NCBI RefSeq assembly: GCF_000986865.1
Contig: NZ_LAVS01000001.1
Location: 224,767-288,766, forward strand
Source of the DNA: Rheinheimera mesophila
Lineage (GTDB): Bacteria; Pseudomonadota; Gammaproteobacteria; Enterobacterales; Alteromonadaceae
Reading direction: 5' to 3'
DNA: 64,000 bases
The notes under the pieces are model-generated. The model was not told where the DNA came from. It saw only the letters and a program-made list of their open reading frames with translations, and searched no databases. The position numbers were made by a program, and so were the translations under genes. Numbering within the stretch: position 1 is the first letter of the stretch; each line of letters begins with the position of its first letter. This document shows, piece by piece, positions 17,776 through 26,993 of the stretch.

Positions 17776-20222
17776 TTTTGCATAGCTTTTTTAGTTTTAT
17801 TCGTCGGCATGGCTTGTGCTGGGTTTTCAGGCCAATAATGTTTTGGATAGCGGCCTTTCATTTCCTTTTTTACTTCAGCATAACTAGTGGCCCAGAAACT
17901 GGCTAAATCCTGAGTCACTTGTAAAGGGCGACGCGCAGGCGACAATAAATGAATTTTCATGGCTAAACGCCCCATGGCTACAGCAGGAGTCTCAAGCTGA
18001 CCAAACATTTCCTGAATGCGGATCGACAAAATAGCTTCTCCTTCATCGCTGTAATGCACAGGGATCATAGACCCTGTAGCTGAACGCCAACTGTCTGGCA
18101 TGCAGCTGGTAAGCAGTTGCTGTTCTTTGTAACTAAGACGTTGCCATAATAAAGTATAAAGGTCTAACTTATTCAAATCGCTCAGTTTTGTAAACCTGCC
18201 TAAAGCCGGAGCTAACCAGACTTCAGCATCAGCCCACAGAGCTTCCTCATCCACAGCAGGTAACTGATGTTCCGGCATAAGTCGTTGCATCAGTTGCAGT
18301 CTGTATCTGAGCTGCAACGCCTGTTCAGTCCAGGGCAAAGCCTGTAAACCTTGTTGTTTTAACCAATCCAGCCAAGCCTGCTGTTGCTCTGTTTCTGTCG
18401 GTTTTGTATGCAGCGGTTTACGTTCAAGCACACAACAGCCTAGCATCAAACGCTGTTCCGCAATAAAACGCTCTTGCTGTGCATCAAAGCCAACATAGGA
18501 CTGGAGTTGCAAATCAGCACGCCACTCTTGTATCAACTCAGCGAGCGTCCAACGCGCGGCCAGACTCACCTGAGCACTCTGGCCAAAATACAAATCACAG
18601 ATCACCAGCACTTCAGCACCAGCCAGCGCACTGTCCGAAAATAAGACTACACCCGCATTATTGGTCAGCAGATAGCCCTTCCCCCTTGATAACGCAATGC
18701 GATCAGGAAAGGCGCGACTTAACAAAGCCGCTGTCAGATGCTGCGGTAGGTAACTGCTGATGCGGATCTGATTTTGTTGGGCCAGTTGCTTCGCCTGCTG
18801 CAATAAGGCGCCAGACAAAGGTTGTTGCAGCAATTGATCTATATCCTGTTCACGGCTGCGCTGAGGATGTTCTAATAAGGTCGCCAACACCACAGCTAAC
18901 CAGGCGGCTCCTTGCTCGCCTTGCTGTTCCATCTGTTTGCCGTGCAGCACTAAAGATGCAAGTCGTGGTTCAGTGCCTGTCGCCAGTAACTGTCGGCCAA
19001 AGTCTGTGATCTGGCCCTTGTGATTGATGGCTTTGAGTTGCGCCAGCACCCAGGCTGCCGAGTTGAGGTTGGCCTGGGGCGGTGGATCTAACCAGAATAA
19101 TTGCTCGGGTGCACAACCCCAGGCTGAAATGTCCAGTAGCAAAGAGGTTAAATCCGATTGCAGTATCGCAGCCGGAGTAAAAGCCGGACGGCGTTGCCAC
19201 AGCTCTGCACTATCAAGCCGATAACAGGTCCCCGCAGACAAACGCCCGGCACGACCTGCCCTTTGCGTCGCTGCTGCCTGACTGATGGCGACAGTATCCA
19301 GTCGCGTTAGTCCATGTCTGGGGTGATAAACGGCCTGACGACACCAACCTGAATCCACCACCACTTCAATACCTTCGATGGTTAAGCTGGTCTCGGCAAT
19401 ATTGGTAGTTAACACCAGTTTACGTCGTCCAGCCGGACTTGGCGCTATGGCTTGCTGTTGCTCCGCCAGAGTTAAAGCGCCAGACAGGGCATAAATATCT
19501 AACTGGCTGTCTTGGTTGTGTTCCAGCAACCAGTCTCTGGCCTGCTGAATTTCACGCTGGCCGGGTAAAAAGGTCAGAATACTGCCCTGATGTTTCAAAC
19601 TGGCCTGCAGGCTTACTCTGGCACTTTGTAACCAGATAGGCTCTGCTGTAGGCACCTGGTAAACAATCTCCACCGGATAACTGCGACCTTCACTGCACAG
19701 CACTGGGGCGTCCAAAGCGGCTGCCAGTTTTTGCTGATCCAAAGTGGCGGACATAATCAGCAATTGTAAATCGGTGTTGAGTTGCTGCACTTCCAGCGCC
19801 AAAGCCAAGGCTAAATCCGCCTGCAGGGAACGTTCATGAAATTCGTCAAAAATGATCAGGTCAATGCCTGCAAGCTCTGGGTCCTGCTGAATTTTGCGGA
19901 TCAACACTCCTTCGGTGACGATCAGCAGGCGAGTGTTTTTGCTGTCACTTTTTTCGTGCCTGATTTGATAACCCACCTGCTGTCCGACAGCTTCATTCAA
20001 CTGCCCCGCTAAATAACTGGCAATACTTTTTGCCGCCAGCCGTCTGGGCTCCAACAGCAGAATATTTTTTCCTGAAAAATCAGCATGATTCAGCAGATAT
20101 AGCGGCAGATAGGTTGATTTACCAGCACCGGGTGGTGCGGACAAAATCACTTTATTGTGCTGCTTCAGGCTCTGAACCAGCTGTGGGCAAATGTCTGCAA
20201 CAGGTAACAAATCAACTCTCAC
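17772..20222 (-). CDS. hrpB: ATP-dependent RNA helicase HrpB
   Basis: About 816 residues of a DEAH-type helicase. Visible motifs are Walker A APPGAGKST (about residue 40), DEFH (IIFDEFHERSL), MSATLD, TNIAETSLTIEG and QRAGRAGR, followed by the HA2 and HrpB C-terminal domains (SPARRPLQVTQDLASFW). HrpB is a putative RNA helicase; its substrate is not firmly known. The start is uncertain: GTG 20222, TTG 20231 and TTG 20210 are all in frame, and the upstream region is the T-tract of the pepB terminator. There is a four-base overlap with mrcB. Confidence 0.93.
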   Translation of the reverse strand: MRVDLLPVADICPQLVQSLKQHNKVILSAPPGAGKSTYLPLYLLNHADFSGKNILLLEPRRLAAKSIASYLAGQLNEAVGQQVGYQIRHEKSDSKNTRLLIVTEGVLIRKIQQDPELAGIDLIIFDEFHERSLQADLALALALEVQQLNTDLQLLIMSATLDQQKLAAALDAPVLCSEGRSYPVEIVYQVPTAEPIWLQSARVSLQASLKHQGSILTFLPGQREIQQARDWLLEHNQDSQLDIYALSGALTLAEQQQAIAPSPAGRRKLVLTTNIAETSLTIEGIEVVVDSGWCRQAVYHPRHGLTRLDTVAISQAAATQRAGRAGRLSAGTCYRLDSAELWQRRPAFTPAAILQSDLTSLLLDISAWGCAPEQLFWLDPPPQANLNSAAWVLAQLKAINHKGQITDFGRQLLATGTEPRLASLVLHGKQMEQQGEQGAAWLAVVLATLLEHPQRSREQDIDQLLQQPLSGALLQQAKQLAQQNQIRISSYLPQHLTAALLSRAFPDRIALSRGKGYLLTNNAGVVLFSDSALAGAEVLVICDLYFGQSAQVSLAARWTLAELIQEWRADLQLQSYVGFDAQQERFIAEQRLMLGCCVLERKPLHTKPTETEQQQAWLDWLKQQGLQALPWTEQALQLRYRLQLMQRLMPEHQLPAVDEEALWADAEVWLAPALGRFTKLSDLNKLDLYTLLWQRLSYKEQQLLTSCMPDSWRSATGSMIPVHYSDEGEAILSIRIQEMFGQLETPAVAMGRLAMKIHLLSPARRPLQVTQDLASFWATSYAEVKKEMKGRYPKHYWPENPAQAMPTNKTKKAMQK

Positions 20223-20257
20223 TAAAAACAAAAAGCAGCTTTATCTTAGCTGCTTTC
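20222..20257 (-). terminator. Terminator of pepB
   Basis: On the minus strand AGCAGCT-AAGATAA-AGCTGCT is followed by TTTTTGTTTTT. The T-tract runs into the start of hrpB, so termination and hrpB initiation overlap. Confidence 0.85.
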
Positions 20258-20319
20258 TTCATTGGTTCGAAGTCAGAAACAAAGCAATGACTGGCTTCAT
20301 TTCAGTAATTGCTCAAAGA

Positions 20320-21609
20320 TTATTCGTTGATCAGGGTGTGCGCCACTAAACGAATGCCCATACCTGTGGCACCAGCGGCCCAGAAACTGTTGGCTGAGTT
20401 ATGAAAAGCTGCAGCTAAATCTAAATGCACCCAGCCTTTGCCATCATGAGGCACAAACCGGCTTAAAAAGCCTGCCGCATTGCTAGCCCCGCCAGTACCG
20501 CCACCTTTAACCGGTCGACTATTGGCTGTATCGGCATAGGCTGAAGGACATTGGCTCTGATGCCATTTCTCCAGCGGCAATTGCCAGGCTCCCTCCTGTA
20601 CCTGTTCGGCATACCCTAATACACGTTGTGCTAACGCCTTGTCCAACGCAAAGACCGCATTGTATTCAGTGCCTAAGGCATTCATTGCAGCACCTGTTAA
20701 AGTGGCCGCATCAATAATAAGTTGCGGCTCTGCCTCAGCAGCTTTTTGCAAACCATCCGCCAGAACCAGACGCCCCTCAGCATCAGTATTGACGATTTCT
20801 ACCGTGACACCGTTTTTATAGGTCAGGATATCACCCAGTTTAAAGGCACGGCCGGAAATCAGGTTTTCGGCACAGCATAAAATAAGCTGCACTCTTTTGT
20901 TTAACCCTTGCAAAATTGCCAGGGCTAAAGCTGCGGTGACAGTAGCGGCTCCGCCCATATCACATTTCATCGTCACCATACCTTCACTGGCTTTAATCGA
21001 ATAACCACCACTGTCAAACGTAATACCTTTGCCCACTAAAGCCGCAAACACAGGCGCATCCGCTTTGCCTGCTGGATTGTAATCCAGCACCAGCATCGCC
21101 GGATCGCGCTCACTGCCACGGCCTACCGCATGAATACCGACCCAGCCTTGTTCCAGCAAAGCAGAACCTGAAATAATTTCAGTGGATACAGTGCCTGCTG
21201 GCGCTACAGTTTGAACAAAAGCAGCAGCGTGTTCCGCCAAAGCGACAGGAGACAAGTCTTCCGGGGTTTGGTTGATAATGGCTTTGGCCCAACTGAAGGT
21301 GCTGTGGAGTTGTTGCAACTGTAGTTGGTCTGCTGCAGTACCTGTCCAGCCGATAGCGCCGAGTTTTTTGGCTGTGCAAAAGCCCTGATACAACGCCCAC
21401 TGACTGTCCACAGTCCAGCCCTCTCCTGCCAGTTGGATTTGTTGAATACCCAAAGCATCCAATTGGCGACCCGCTTTTTGCACTGCTCGTAGATCTGCAG
21501 TGTTGACGTGCAACTGATAGCCAGCAGTATCCGGGGTCAGCACTACATTTTTGCCCCATTTGGCCTCTGCAGCAGCACTGTTTAAACGAATTTGGATCAG
21601 GTCAGACAT
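20320..21609 (-). CDS. pepB: Aminopeptidase B (M17 family)
   Basis: A 429-residue M17 dinuclear-metal aminopeptidase. The signature NTDAEGRLVLADGL and GKGITFDSGGYSIKAS carry metal-binding Asp, Lys and Glu residues, and DMGGAATV follows. Length and continuous similarity fit E. coli PepB (427 residues) better than PepA (about 500, with an extra N-terminal domain). It removes N-terminal residues in cytosolic peptide turnover. The gene is monocistronic, with a terminator after the stop. Confidence 0.92.
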   Translation of the reverse strand: MSDLIQIRLNSAAAEAKWGKNVVLTPDTAGYQLHVNTADLRAVQKAGRQLDALGIQQIQLAGEGWTVDSQWALYQGFCTAKKLGAIGWTGTAADQLQLQQLHSTFSWAKAIINQTPEDLSPVALAEHAAAFVQTVAPAGTVSTEIISGSALLEQGWVGIHAVGRGSERDPAMLVLDYNPAGKADAPVFAALVGKGITFDSGGYSIKASEGMVTMKCDMGGAATVTAALALAILQGLNKRVQLILCCAENLISGRAFKLGDILTYKNGVTVEIVNTDAEGRLVLADGLQKAAEAEPQLIIDAATLTGAAMNALGTEYNAVFALDKALAQRVLGYAEQVQEGAWQLPLEKWHQSQCPSAYADTANSRPVKGGGTGGASNAAGFLSRFVPHDGKGWVHLDLAAAFHNSANSFWAAGATGMGIRLVAHTLINE

Positions 21610-21665
21610 AGATGTTTATCTCGTATTGCGTGGATAAAGTATGGAGCTGAGTGTACCACAAGCCC

Positions 21666-22475
21666 TCAGGAGGTTAAGACGCTGTGTAACATTTTCGCGC
21701 TCAAAGCAATCAGTAACGCGGCAAATACTTTCTTCAACGTAGCAACAGGTAAACGGTGCGCCAGAGCGGCACCAACAGGCGCAGTAAAATAACTGACGGA
21801 CGCAATCAGCAGCATGGCAGGCAAGTAGACATACCCCAGACTGTACTGTGGTAACACTGCATCTGTGGAAACTCCAGCCAGAAAGTAGCCCAGCGTACCG
21901 CTGATGGCTATAGGTAAACCCACCGCAGCAGAGGTGCCTATGGCGTGCTGTATTTTGACATTACACCAGGTAAGAAAAGGCACGGTCAACGAGCCGCCCC
22001 CTATAGCCACCAATGCGGACACGGCGCCAATCACCAGCCCTGTACTACTCAGACCAACAACACCAGGCAACTGCCTGCTGGCTTTGGGTTTGATATTCAG
22101 CAGCATCTGTAATGCGACATAACTCATAAAACAGCAAAAGAACACAGCTAAAGCCAACGAAGATAAAGCCGTCGCCAGATAAGCTGCCGCTACCGTACCT
22201 ATTAAAATCGCCGGAGTTAACTTCCAGACCACAGGCCATAAAATAGCGCCGTGACGCTGATGACTGCGCATACTGGAAAAAGACGTGACGATAATAGCAG
22301 CCATAGAGGTTGCCAATGCCATATGCACAGCCAATTCAGCCGGAAAGTGTTGTGCTAAAAATAAGGCCGTTAATACAGGCACCATAATGCCGCCACCGCC
22401 AACGCCCAATAATCCGGCAAAAAAACCCACTGCTGCCCCCAGCAGTAAATACGCAATCACCCATTCGATGGCCAT
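21666..22475 (-). CDS. TauE/SafE-family membrane permease
   Basis: About 269 residues from ATG 22475 (TTG 22493 is an alternative) with eight or so hydrophobic helices. GFFAGLLGVGGGGIMVPVL near the N-terminus and a second Gly-rich repeat (ALVAIGGGSLTVPFLTW) in the other half are the duplicated signature of the sulfite exporter TauE/SafE (DUF81) family. Such proteins export sulfite or sulfoacetate or are linked to sulfur metabolism. The substrate cannot be told here. It stands alone. Confidence 0.85.
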   Translation of the reverse strand: MAIEWVIAYLLLGAAVGFFAGLLGVGGGGIMVPVLTALFLAQHFPAELAVHMALATSMAAIIVTSFSSMRSHQRHGAILWPVVWKLTPAILIGTVAAAYLATALSSLALAVFFCCFMSYVALQMLLNIKPKASRQLPGVVGLSSTGLVIGAVSALVAIGGGSLTVPFLTWCNVKIQHAIGTSAAVGLPIAISGTLGYFLAGVSTDAVLPQYSLGYVYLPAMLLIASVSYFTAPVGAALAHRLPVATLKKVFAALLIALSAKMLHSVLTS

Positions 22476-22703
22476 ACTCAGTGTCCGCCCCAAGGAAAAA
22501 GAGCCTTACTTTAACAAACTAAAGCAATAAATATCTCCTGTTTTGAACAAGTTAACAGATGCAACCCAGAACAATGCTTCCCAAGCTGTGTTTATGCGGT
22601 TTAGAGTGTGATTTTATTAAACCAGCCAAATCTGCCGCGTGTTGGAAAAAAGGTGACGCAGCCAGTTCTGCTCTGTATACTTCCGCGGCTTTTTTAATAG
22701 TGA

Positions 22704-22732
22704 TTGCAGCTGTCATATTTTTCTGCTATCAC
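22704..22732 (+). promoter_or_regulatory. Probable dksA promoter
   Basis: TTGCAG (-35) and TATCAC (-10) are separated by 17 bases, and TGC just before the -10 gives an extended -10. It lies about 45 bases upstream of the dksA start. The rest of the 300-base gap before it (22476-22703) shows no gene. Confidence 0.6.
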
Positions 22733-22776
22733 TAGCCGCCAACTTTTTGCTTGGCACTGTTTTACAGGAGATGATC

Positions 22777-23226
22777 ATGCCAGAAGGCAAAACCGTAAAA
22801 ACTTTGGGACTGTTAGCCCTTGCTGGCGTGGAGCCTTATCAGGCCGCGCAAGGCGAAGAATACATGAACCCAAAACAGCTGGACCATTTCCGCCGCATTC
22901 TGGACGCATGGCGTCAACAGTTACGTGAAGAAGTGGATCGCACTAAAAACCATATGGCCGATGAAGCGGCAAACTTCCCGGATCCAGTGGACCGTGCTGC
23001 TCAGGAAGAAGAGTTCAGTCTGGAATTACGTGCTCGGGATCGCGAACGTAAACTACTGAAGAAGATTGAAAAAACACTGCAGAAAATCGAAGACGAAGAC
23101 TTTGGTTACTGCGACACCTGTGGTATCGAAATTGGTATCAAACGGTTAGAAGCCCGTCCTACCGCCGATCTCTGTATCGACTGTAAAACTCTGGCTGAAA
23201 TCAAGGAAAAACAACTGGGCGGTTAA
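22777..23226 (+). CDS. dksA: RNA polymerase-binding transcription factor DksA
   Basis: A 149-residue DksA. The coiled-coil domain carries [12 protein letters not shown] at its tip (the acidic residues that reach the polymerase channel), and the C-terminal zinc finger is CDTCG...CIDCK. It acts with ppGpp to shift rRNA and amino-acid promoters. ATG 22777 gives MPEGKTV as in other DksA proteins, with CAGGAG six bases upstream; ATG 22771 would sit too close to it. The stop overlaps the gluQ start (TAATG). Confidence 0.96.
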   Translation: MPEGKTVKTLGLLALAGVEPYQAAQGEEYMNPKQLDHFRRILDAWRQQLREEVDRTKNHMADEAANFPDPVDRAAQEEEFSLELRARDRERKLLKKIEKTLQKIEDEDFGYCDTCGIEIGIKRLEARPTADLCIDCKTLAEIKEKQLGG

Positions 23227-24122
23227 TGATGCCTATTGTTCCTCCTGCTTACAGGGGCCGGTTTGCGCCATCGCCATCCGGCCCTTTGCATTTTGGCTCC
23301 CTTATCGCTGCGGTGGGCAGTTATCTACAGGCCAAATCGCAACAAGGCCAGTGGCTGGTGCGGATGGAAGACATCGACAGGCCCCGGATGCAAACCGGTG
23401 CTGCCGACGGTATTTTGCGTACTTTAGAGCGTTATCAGTTGTGCTGGGATGGCGAGGTCTGGGTACAAAGCCAGCGACTGGAGCGTTATCAACAAGTGCT
23501 GGAGCAGCTAAAACAACAGCAACTGACCTATGCCTGCAACTGCAGCCGCAACCGTATTCAAAGCCTGCCGCAGGGCTATGATGGTTTTTGCCGGCACAGG
23601 CACCTTACAGAGGGCAGTCTGGCCTGGCGTTTAAAAGCACCGGCCACAGCGACCAGCTTTATTGATGTTGTGGCAGGCGAAGTGCAAGTCCCTCTGGCGT
23701 TAGCCACTGAAGATTATATTTTAAAGCGCCGTGACGGCTTATTTGCTTACCAGCTCGTGGTCGTGGTGGACGATCTGGATCAGGGCATCACCGAAGTGGT
23801 GCGGGGCTCAGATTTAATCGAATTGACCACCCGGCAACAAGCGCTGTTTCAACTACTCGATGCAAAAGCTCCCAGCTATTTACATTTGCCTTTGGCCGTG
23901 GCTGAACCCGGTTTTAAGCTCAGCAAACAAAATCACGCCCCAGCCGTGGAGCAATGGCCTGTCAGCGACACCTTAACAGCCGTATTACGGTTTTTAGGCC
24001 ACCCGCCACCGGAAGATTTAATAGGAGCTGATGCCAGGGAATTGCTAGCCTGGGCCAGTGCTCACTGGCAAATCAATCAAATCCCCCGCCAAAACGAACA
24101 AAAAGCTACAGATTTTTTATAA
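23226..24122 (+). CDS. gluQ: Glutamyl-Q tRNA(Asp) synthetase
   Basis: A 298-residue protein lacking the anticodon-binding half of glutamyl-tRNA synthetase. RFAPSPSGPLHFGS carries the class I HIGH-like motif and KLSKQN is the KMSKS equivalent (about residue 237). GluQRS glutamylates queuosine in tRNA(Asp). The usual zinc-binding cysteines appear as CNCSRN and FCRHRH. The ATG overlaps the dksA stop by one base (an ATG at 23229 is adjacent), as is common in this gene pair. Confidence 0.93.
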   Translation: MMPIVPPAYRGRFAPSPSGPLHFGSLIAAVGSYLQAKSQQGQWLVRMEDIDRPRMQTGAADGILRTLERYQLCWDGEVWVQSQRLERYQQVLEQLKQQQLTYACNCSRNRIQSLPQGYDGFCRHRHLTEGSLAWRLKAPATATSFIDVVAGEVQVPLALATEDYILKRRDGLFAYQLVVVVDDLDQGITEVVRGSDLIELTTRQQALFQLLDAKAPSYLHLPLAVAEPGFKLSKQNHAPAVEQWPVSDTLTAVLRFLGHPPPEDLIGADARELLAWASAHWQINQIPRQNEQKATDFL

Positions 24123-24206
24123 AGCACAAAGCCGCACATTCTATTTTTACGGCTGCTGCGGTATCATTAGCCGCTTTTTTCATCGAGTTCACTTACAAAA
24201 GCTCAC

Positions 24207-24212
24207 AAGGAG
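24207..24212 (+). promoter_or_regulatory. Strong Shine-Dalgarno that fixes the AUU start of pcnB
   Basis: AAGGAG lies seven bases before ATT at 24220. The spacing is ideal for that codon, and no ATG, GTG or TTG is in frame near it. Confidence 0.8.
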
Positions 24213-24219
24213 TATTGCC

Positions 24220-25641
24220 ATTATTTCGCGAGTCCTGGATTTTTGCCGCCGCACCCTTGGCAGCAAAAGCGTTGAGAGCGTTGCTCAACCCAAAAAAAGC
24301 CGTCAATCCATTCTGCCAGAGCTGAAAAAAATCTCCCGTGATGCGCATTCAGTGTCGCGCAAAGACATCAGCCCGAATGCACTTAAGGTATTGTACCGCT
24401 TAAAAGACGCAGGTTATGAAGCCTACCTGGTCGGTGGTTGCATCCGCGATATTTTGCTGGGTTTAAAGCCAAAAGACTTTGATGTAGTGACCAATGCGCA
24501 TCCAGAACAAGTGCGTCAGGTGTTTAAAAACTGCCGCCTGATCGGCCGTCGTTTCCGCTTGGCTCACGTGGTGTTTGGCCGAGAAGTGATTGAAGTCGCA
24601 ACTTTCCGTGGTCACCATACAGGGGATGACGAAACCAGCCCTAAAGCCAGTCAAAGTGATGCAGGCCAGATTTTACGTGATAACGTTTATGGCACTATTG
24701 AAGAAGACGCCGAACGCCGTGATTTTAGTATCAACGCTTTGTACTATTCAGTGGCCGACTTTGCCATTTACGACTTTGCCAACGGCATTGAAGCCATAGC
24801 AGCGCGCAAAATTGAGCTGATTGGCGACCCTGAAACCCGGTATCGTGAAGACCCGGTGCGGATGCTGCGTGCCGTGCGTTTTGCCACCAAGCTGAATATG
24901 GACATAGCCCCGGCGACACTGGAACCCATCAAAGAGCTGGCCGTACTTTTGAAAAACATTCCGGCTGCGCGTTTATTCGAAGAATTCCTCAAGTTATTTA
25001 TGGCAGGTAAAGCCTTCGATAACTTTGTCATGCTGAACGAGTTAGGCATCATCAAACAACTGTTGCCGCAACTGGCCAAAGTGTTAAAACAAGACGGCGA
25101 CGGTAAAGTGTTCAACCTGATCACCAAATCCATGCAGGATACCGATCAGCGGGTCGCGATGGATAAACCTGTGACGCCGGCTTTTACCTTTGCCGCCTTA
25201 TTATGGTATCCGGTCGAACAACGTGCCGAAAAACTACTGGTTGAAAGTGGTTTAAACGAAGTCGATGCGCTGAATATTGCCATGATGGAAGTGCTGGATG
25301 AAGTGCAGCGCTCTATCGCTATCCCCAAACGTTTTAGTCTGACCATTAAAGACATCTGGTTCCTGCAAAATCGTTTAAGCAAACGTGCTGGTCGCCGGGC
25401 TTTTAAGCTGTTGGAACAAGCCAAATTTCGTGGTGCTTACGATTTCCTGCAACTGCGGGCTCAGGCCGAAGGCGGAGAACTGTTGGAGCTGGCGAATTGG
25501 TGGCAACGTTTCCAGGCCGATGACGAAGCGGGTCGCGAGCTGTTAGTGCAAGGCCTGGGTAAAGAAGGTATTGAACGTCGGCCACGCCGTCGTCGCCCAC
25601 CGACCAAACGTCGCCCTGCTGGTCCTGCAGCAAATGGCTGA
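24220..25641 (+). CDS. pcnB: Poly(A) polymerase I, probable AUU start
   Basis: About 473 residues of the class II nucleotidyltransferase family. GGCIRDILLG and KDFDVVT (about residues 71-88) bind the metal and nucleotide, and EDAERRDFSINALYY and EDPVRMLRAVRFATKL are family blocks. A basic C-terminus (ERRPRRRRPPTKRRP) fits RNA binding. PcnB adds poly(A) tails that destabilise RNA. E. coli pcnB is known to use AUU. Here the matching codons read ATT ATT TCG CGA GTC, giving (M)ISRVLDFCR against E. coli MFTRVANFCR, with AAGGAG seven bases upstream. The first in-frame ATG is about 215 residues later. The stop overlaps folK. Confidence 0.93.
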   Translation: MISRVLDFCRRTLGSKSVESVAQPKKSRQSILPELKKISRDAHSVSRKDISPNALKVLYRLKDAGYEAYLVGGCIRDILLGLKPKDFDVVTNAHPEQVRQVFKNCRLIGRRFRLAHVVFGREVIEVATFRGHHTGDDETSPKASQSDAGQILRDNVYGTIEEDAERRDFSINALYYSVADFAIYDFANGIEAIAARKIELIGDPETRYREDPVRMLRAVRFATKLNMDIAPATLEPIKELAVLLKNIPAARLFEEFLKLFMAGKAFDNFVMLNELGIIKQLLPQLAKVLKQDGDGKVFNLITKSMQDTDQRVAMDKPVTPAFTFAALLWYPVEQRAEKLLVESGLNEVDALNIAMMEVLDEVQRSIAIPKRFSLTIKDIWFLQNRLSKRAGRRAFKLLEQAKFRGAYDFLQLRAQAEGGELLELANWWQRFQADDEAGRELLVQGLGKEGIERRPRRRRPPTKRRPAGPAANG

Positions 25642-26119
25642 TACGCTGGTTTATATCGGGCTGGGCGCTAATTTAGCTCAACCAGTGCAGCAGTTAGAAC
25701 GTGCTGTGTTGGCCTTGCACAACCTCAAAGACACACAAGTGGTCAAGGTATCAGGTTTTTATGGTTCCAAACCTATGGGGCCGCAGGATCAGCCGGATTA
25801 CGTCAATGCCGTCGCAGCGCTCTCTACTGGTTTATCTGCCGCAGAGTTACTGACCGAATTACAGCAAATTGAGCTGGACCAGGGCCGTCAGCGTAAAGAC
25901 GAACGCTGGGGTCCGCGGACGCTGGATTTAGATATCCTGCTGTTTGGTGATCAAGTCATCCAAACAGAATGTTTGACCGTGCCGCATTACGGCATGAAGG
26001 TGCGGGAGTTTGTGCTTTATCCATTGGCAGAACTAGACTCCGAGTTGATATTGCCTGATGGTTCTAAGTTGAGTGAGCTATTAAAGATGGTGCCTTTAAA
26101 CGGCCTGACTCGTCTTTGA
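25634..26119 (+). CDS. folK: HPPK, 2-amino-4-hydroxy-6-hydroxymethyldihydropteridine pyrophosphokinase
   Basis: A 161-residue HPPK. YIGLGANLA at the N-terminus and RWGPRTLDLDILLFGD (about residues 90-105) are the family signature, with the Asp pair that binds magnesium. It transfers pyrophosphate from ATP to hydroxymethyldihydropterin in folate synthesis. ATG 25634 overlaps the pcnB stop by eight bases, as in many gammaproteobacteria, and the start agrees with E. coli FolK. Confidence 0.95.
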   Translation: MADTLVYIGLGANLAQPVQQLERAVLALHNLKDTQVVKVSGFYGSKPMGPQDQPDYVNAVAALSTGLSAAELLTELQQIELDQGRQRKDERWGPRTLDLDILLFGDQVIQTECLTVPHYGMKVREFVLYPLAELDSELILPDGSKLSELLKMVPLNGLTRL

Positions 26120-26125
26120 TAACTT

Positions 26126-26156
26126 GCGCGCCTTATGGTTTTATGCCAAGGTGCGC
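26126..26156 (+). other. Leader hairpin before panB
   Basis: GCGCGCCTT (26126-26134) pairs with AAGGTGCGC (26148-26156), allowing one G-T wobble. No T-run follows. Its effect on panB expression is unknown. Confidence 0.4.
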
Positions 26157-26190
26157 CCCAAATTACTCCCTTGTGGTCGGATGAGAAAAA

Positions 26191-26982
26191 ATGGCAAAAA
26201 TTACCACTGCTCAATTACTGAAGATGAAACAAAAAGGCGAAAAAATAACGGCCTTAACGGCTTACGATGCCAGTTTCGCCAAGTTGTTTGCCGATGCAGG
26301 TGTGGAAGTTATTCTGATCGGTGACTCTTTGGGTATGGTACTACAAGGCCACAGCGATACTTTGCCTGTCACCACGGCTGAAATTGCTTATCACACCCGT
26401 TGTGTCCGCGCCGGGGCTCCGCTGGCTTTTGTTATTGCCGATATGCCTTTTATGAGTTACGCCACAGTAGAGCAAGCGATGCACAACGCTACGCCTCTGA
26501 TGCAAGCTGGTGCCAATATGGTTAAGCTTGAAGGCGGTGATTTTTTATTACCGACCATTAAGGCATTGACCGAACGGGGTATTCCGGTCTGTGGTCATTT
26601 AGGTTTAACCCCTCAGTCTGTGCATGTGTTTGGTGGTTTTAAAGTACAGGGCCGCGATGAGCAGGCCGCAAATTTAATGGTGCAACAGGCCATAGCCCTT
26701 CAAGATGCTGGTGCACAGCTTTTGGTTGTTGAGTGCATTCCATCGGCTTTGGCGGAACGCATCTCCAAAGCTCTGGTGATACCAGTAATTGGCATAGGTG
26801 CAGGCAAAGATACCGATGGCCAGATTTTAGTGATGCATGACTTATTAGGTATCAGTTCAGGCTATATTCCAAAATTCTCGAAAAACTTCCTGCAGGAAAC
26901 CGGTGAAATTAAACAAGCCATCGGCAAGTACATTCAGGACGTCAAACAAGGCCAGTTCCCTGGTCCAGAGCATAGCTTTTAA
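26191..26982 (+). CDS. panB: 3-methyl-2-oxobutanoate hydroxymethyltransferase
   Basis: A 263-residue Pan[16 protein letters not shown] holds the metal-binding Asp, and further family blocks are VKLEGG (catalytic region), GHLGLTPQS and [17 protein letters not shown]. It makes ketopantoate from 2-oxoisovalerate and methylenetetrahydrofolate, the first dedicated step to pantothenate. panC follows after 11 bases. Confidence 0.97.
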   Translation: MAKITTAQLLKMKQKGEKITALTAYDASFAKLFADAGVEVILIGDSLGMVLQGHSDTLPVTTAEIAYHTRCVRAGAPLAFVIADMPFMSYATVEQAMHNATPLMQAGANMVKLEGGDFLLPTIKALTERGIPVCGHLGLTPQSVHVFGGFKVQGRDEQAANLMVQQAIALQDAGAQLLVVECIPSALAERISKALVIPVIGIGAGKDTDGQILVMHDLLGISSGYIPKFSKNFLQETGEIKQAIGKYIQDVKQGQFPGPEHSF

Positions 26983-26993
26983 GGTCAAGTTTT

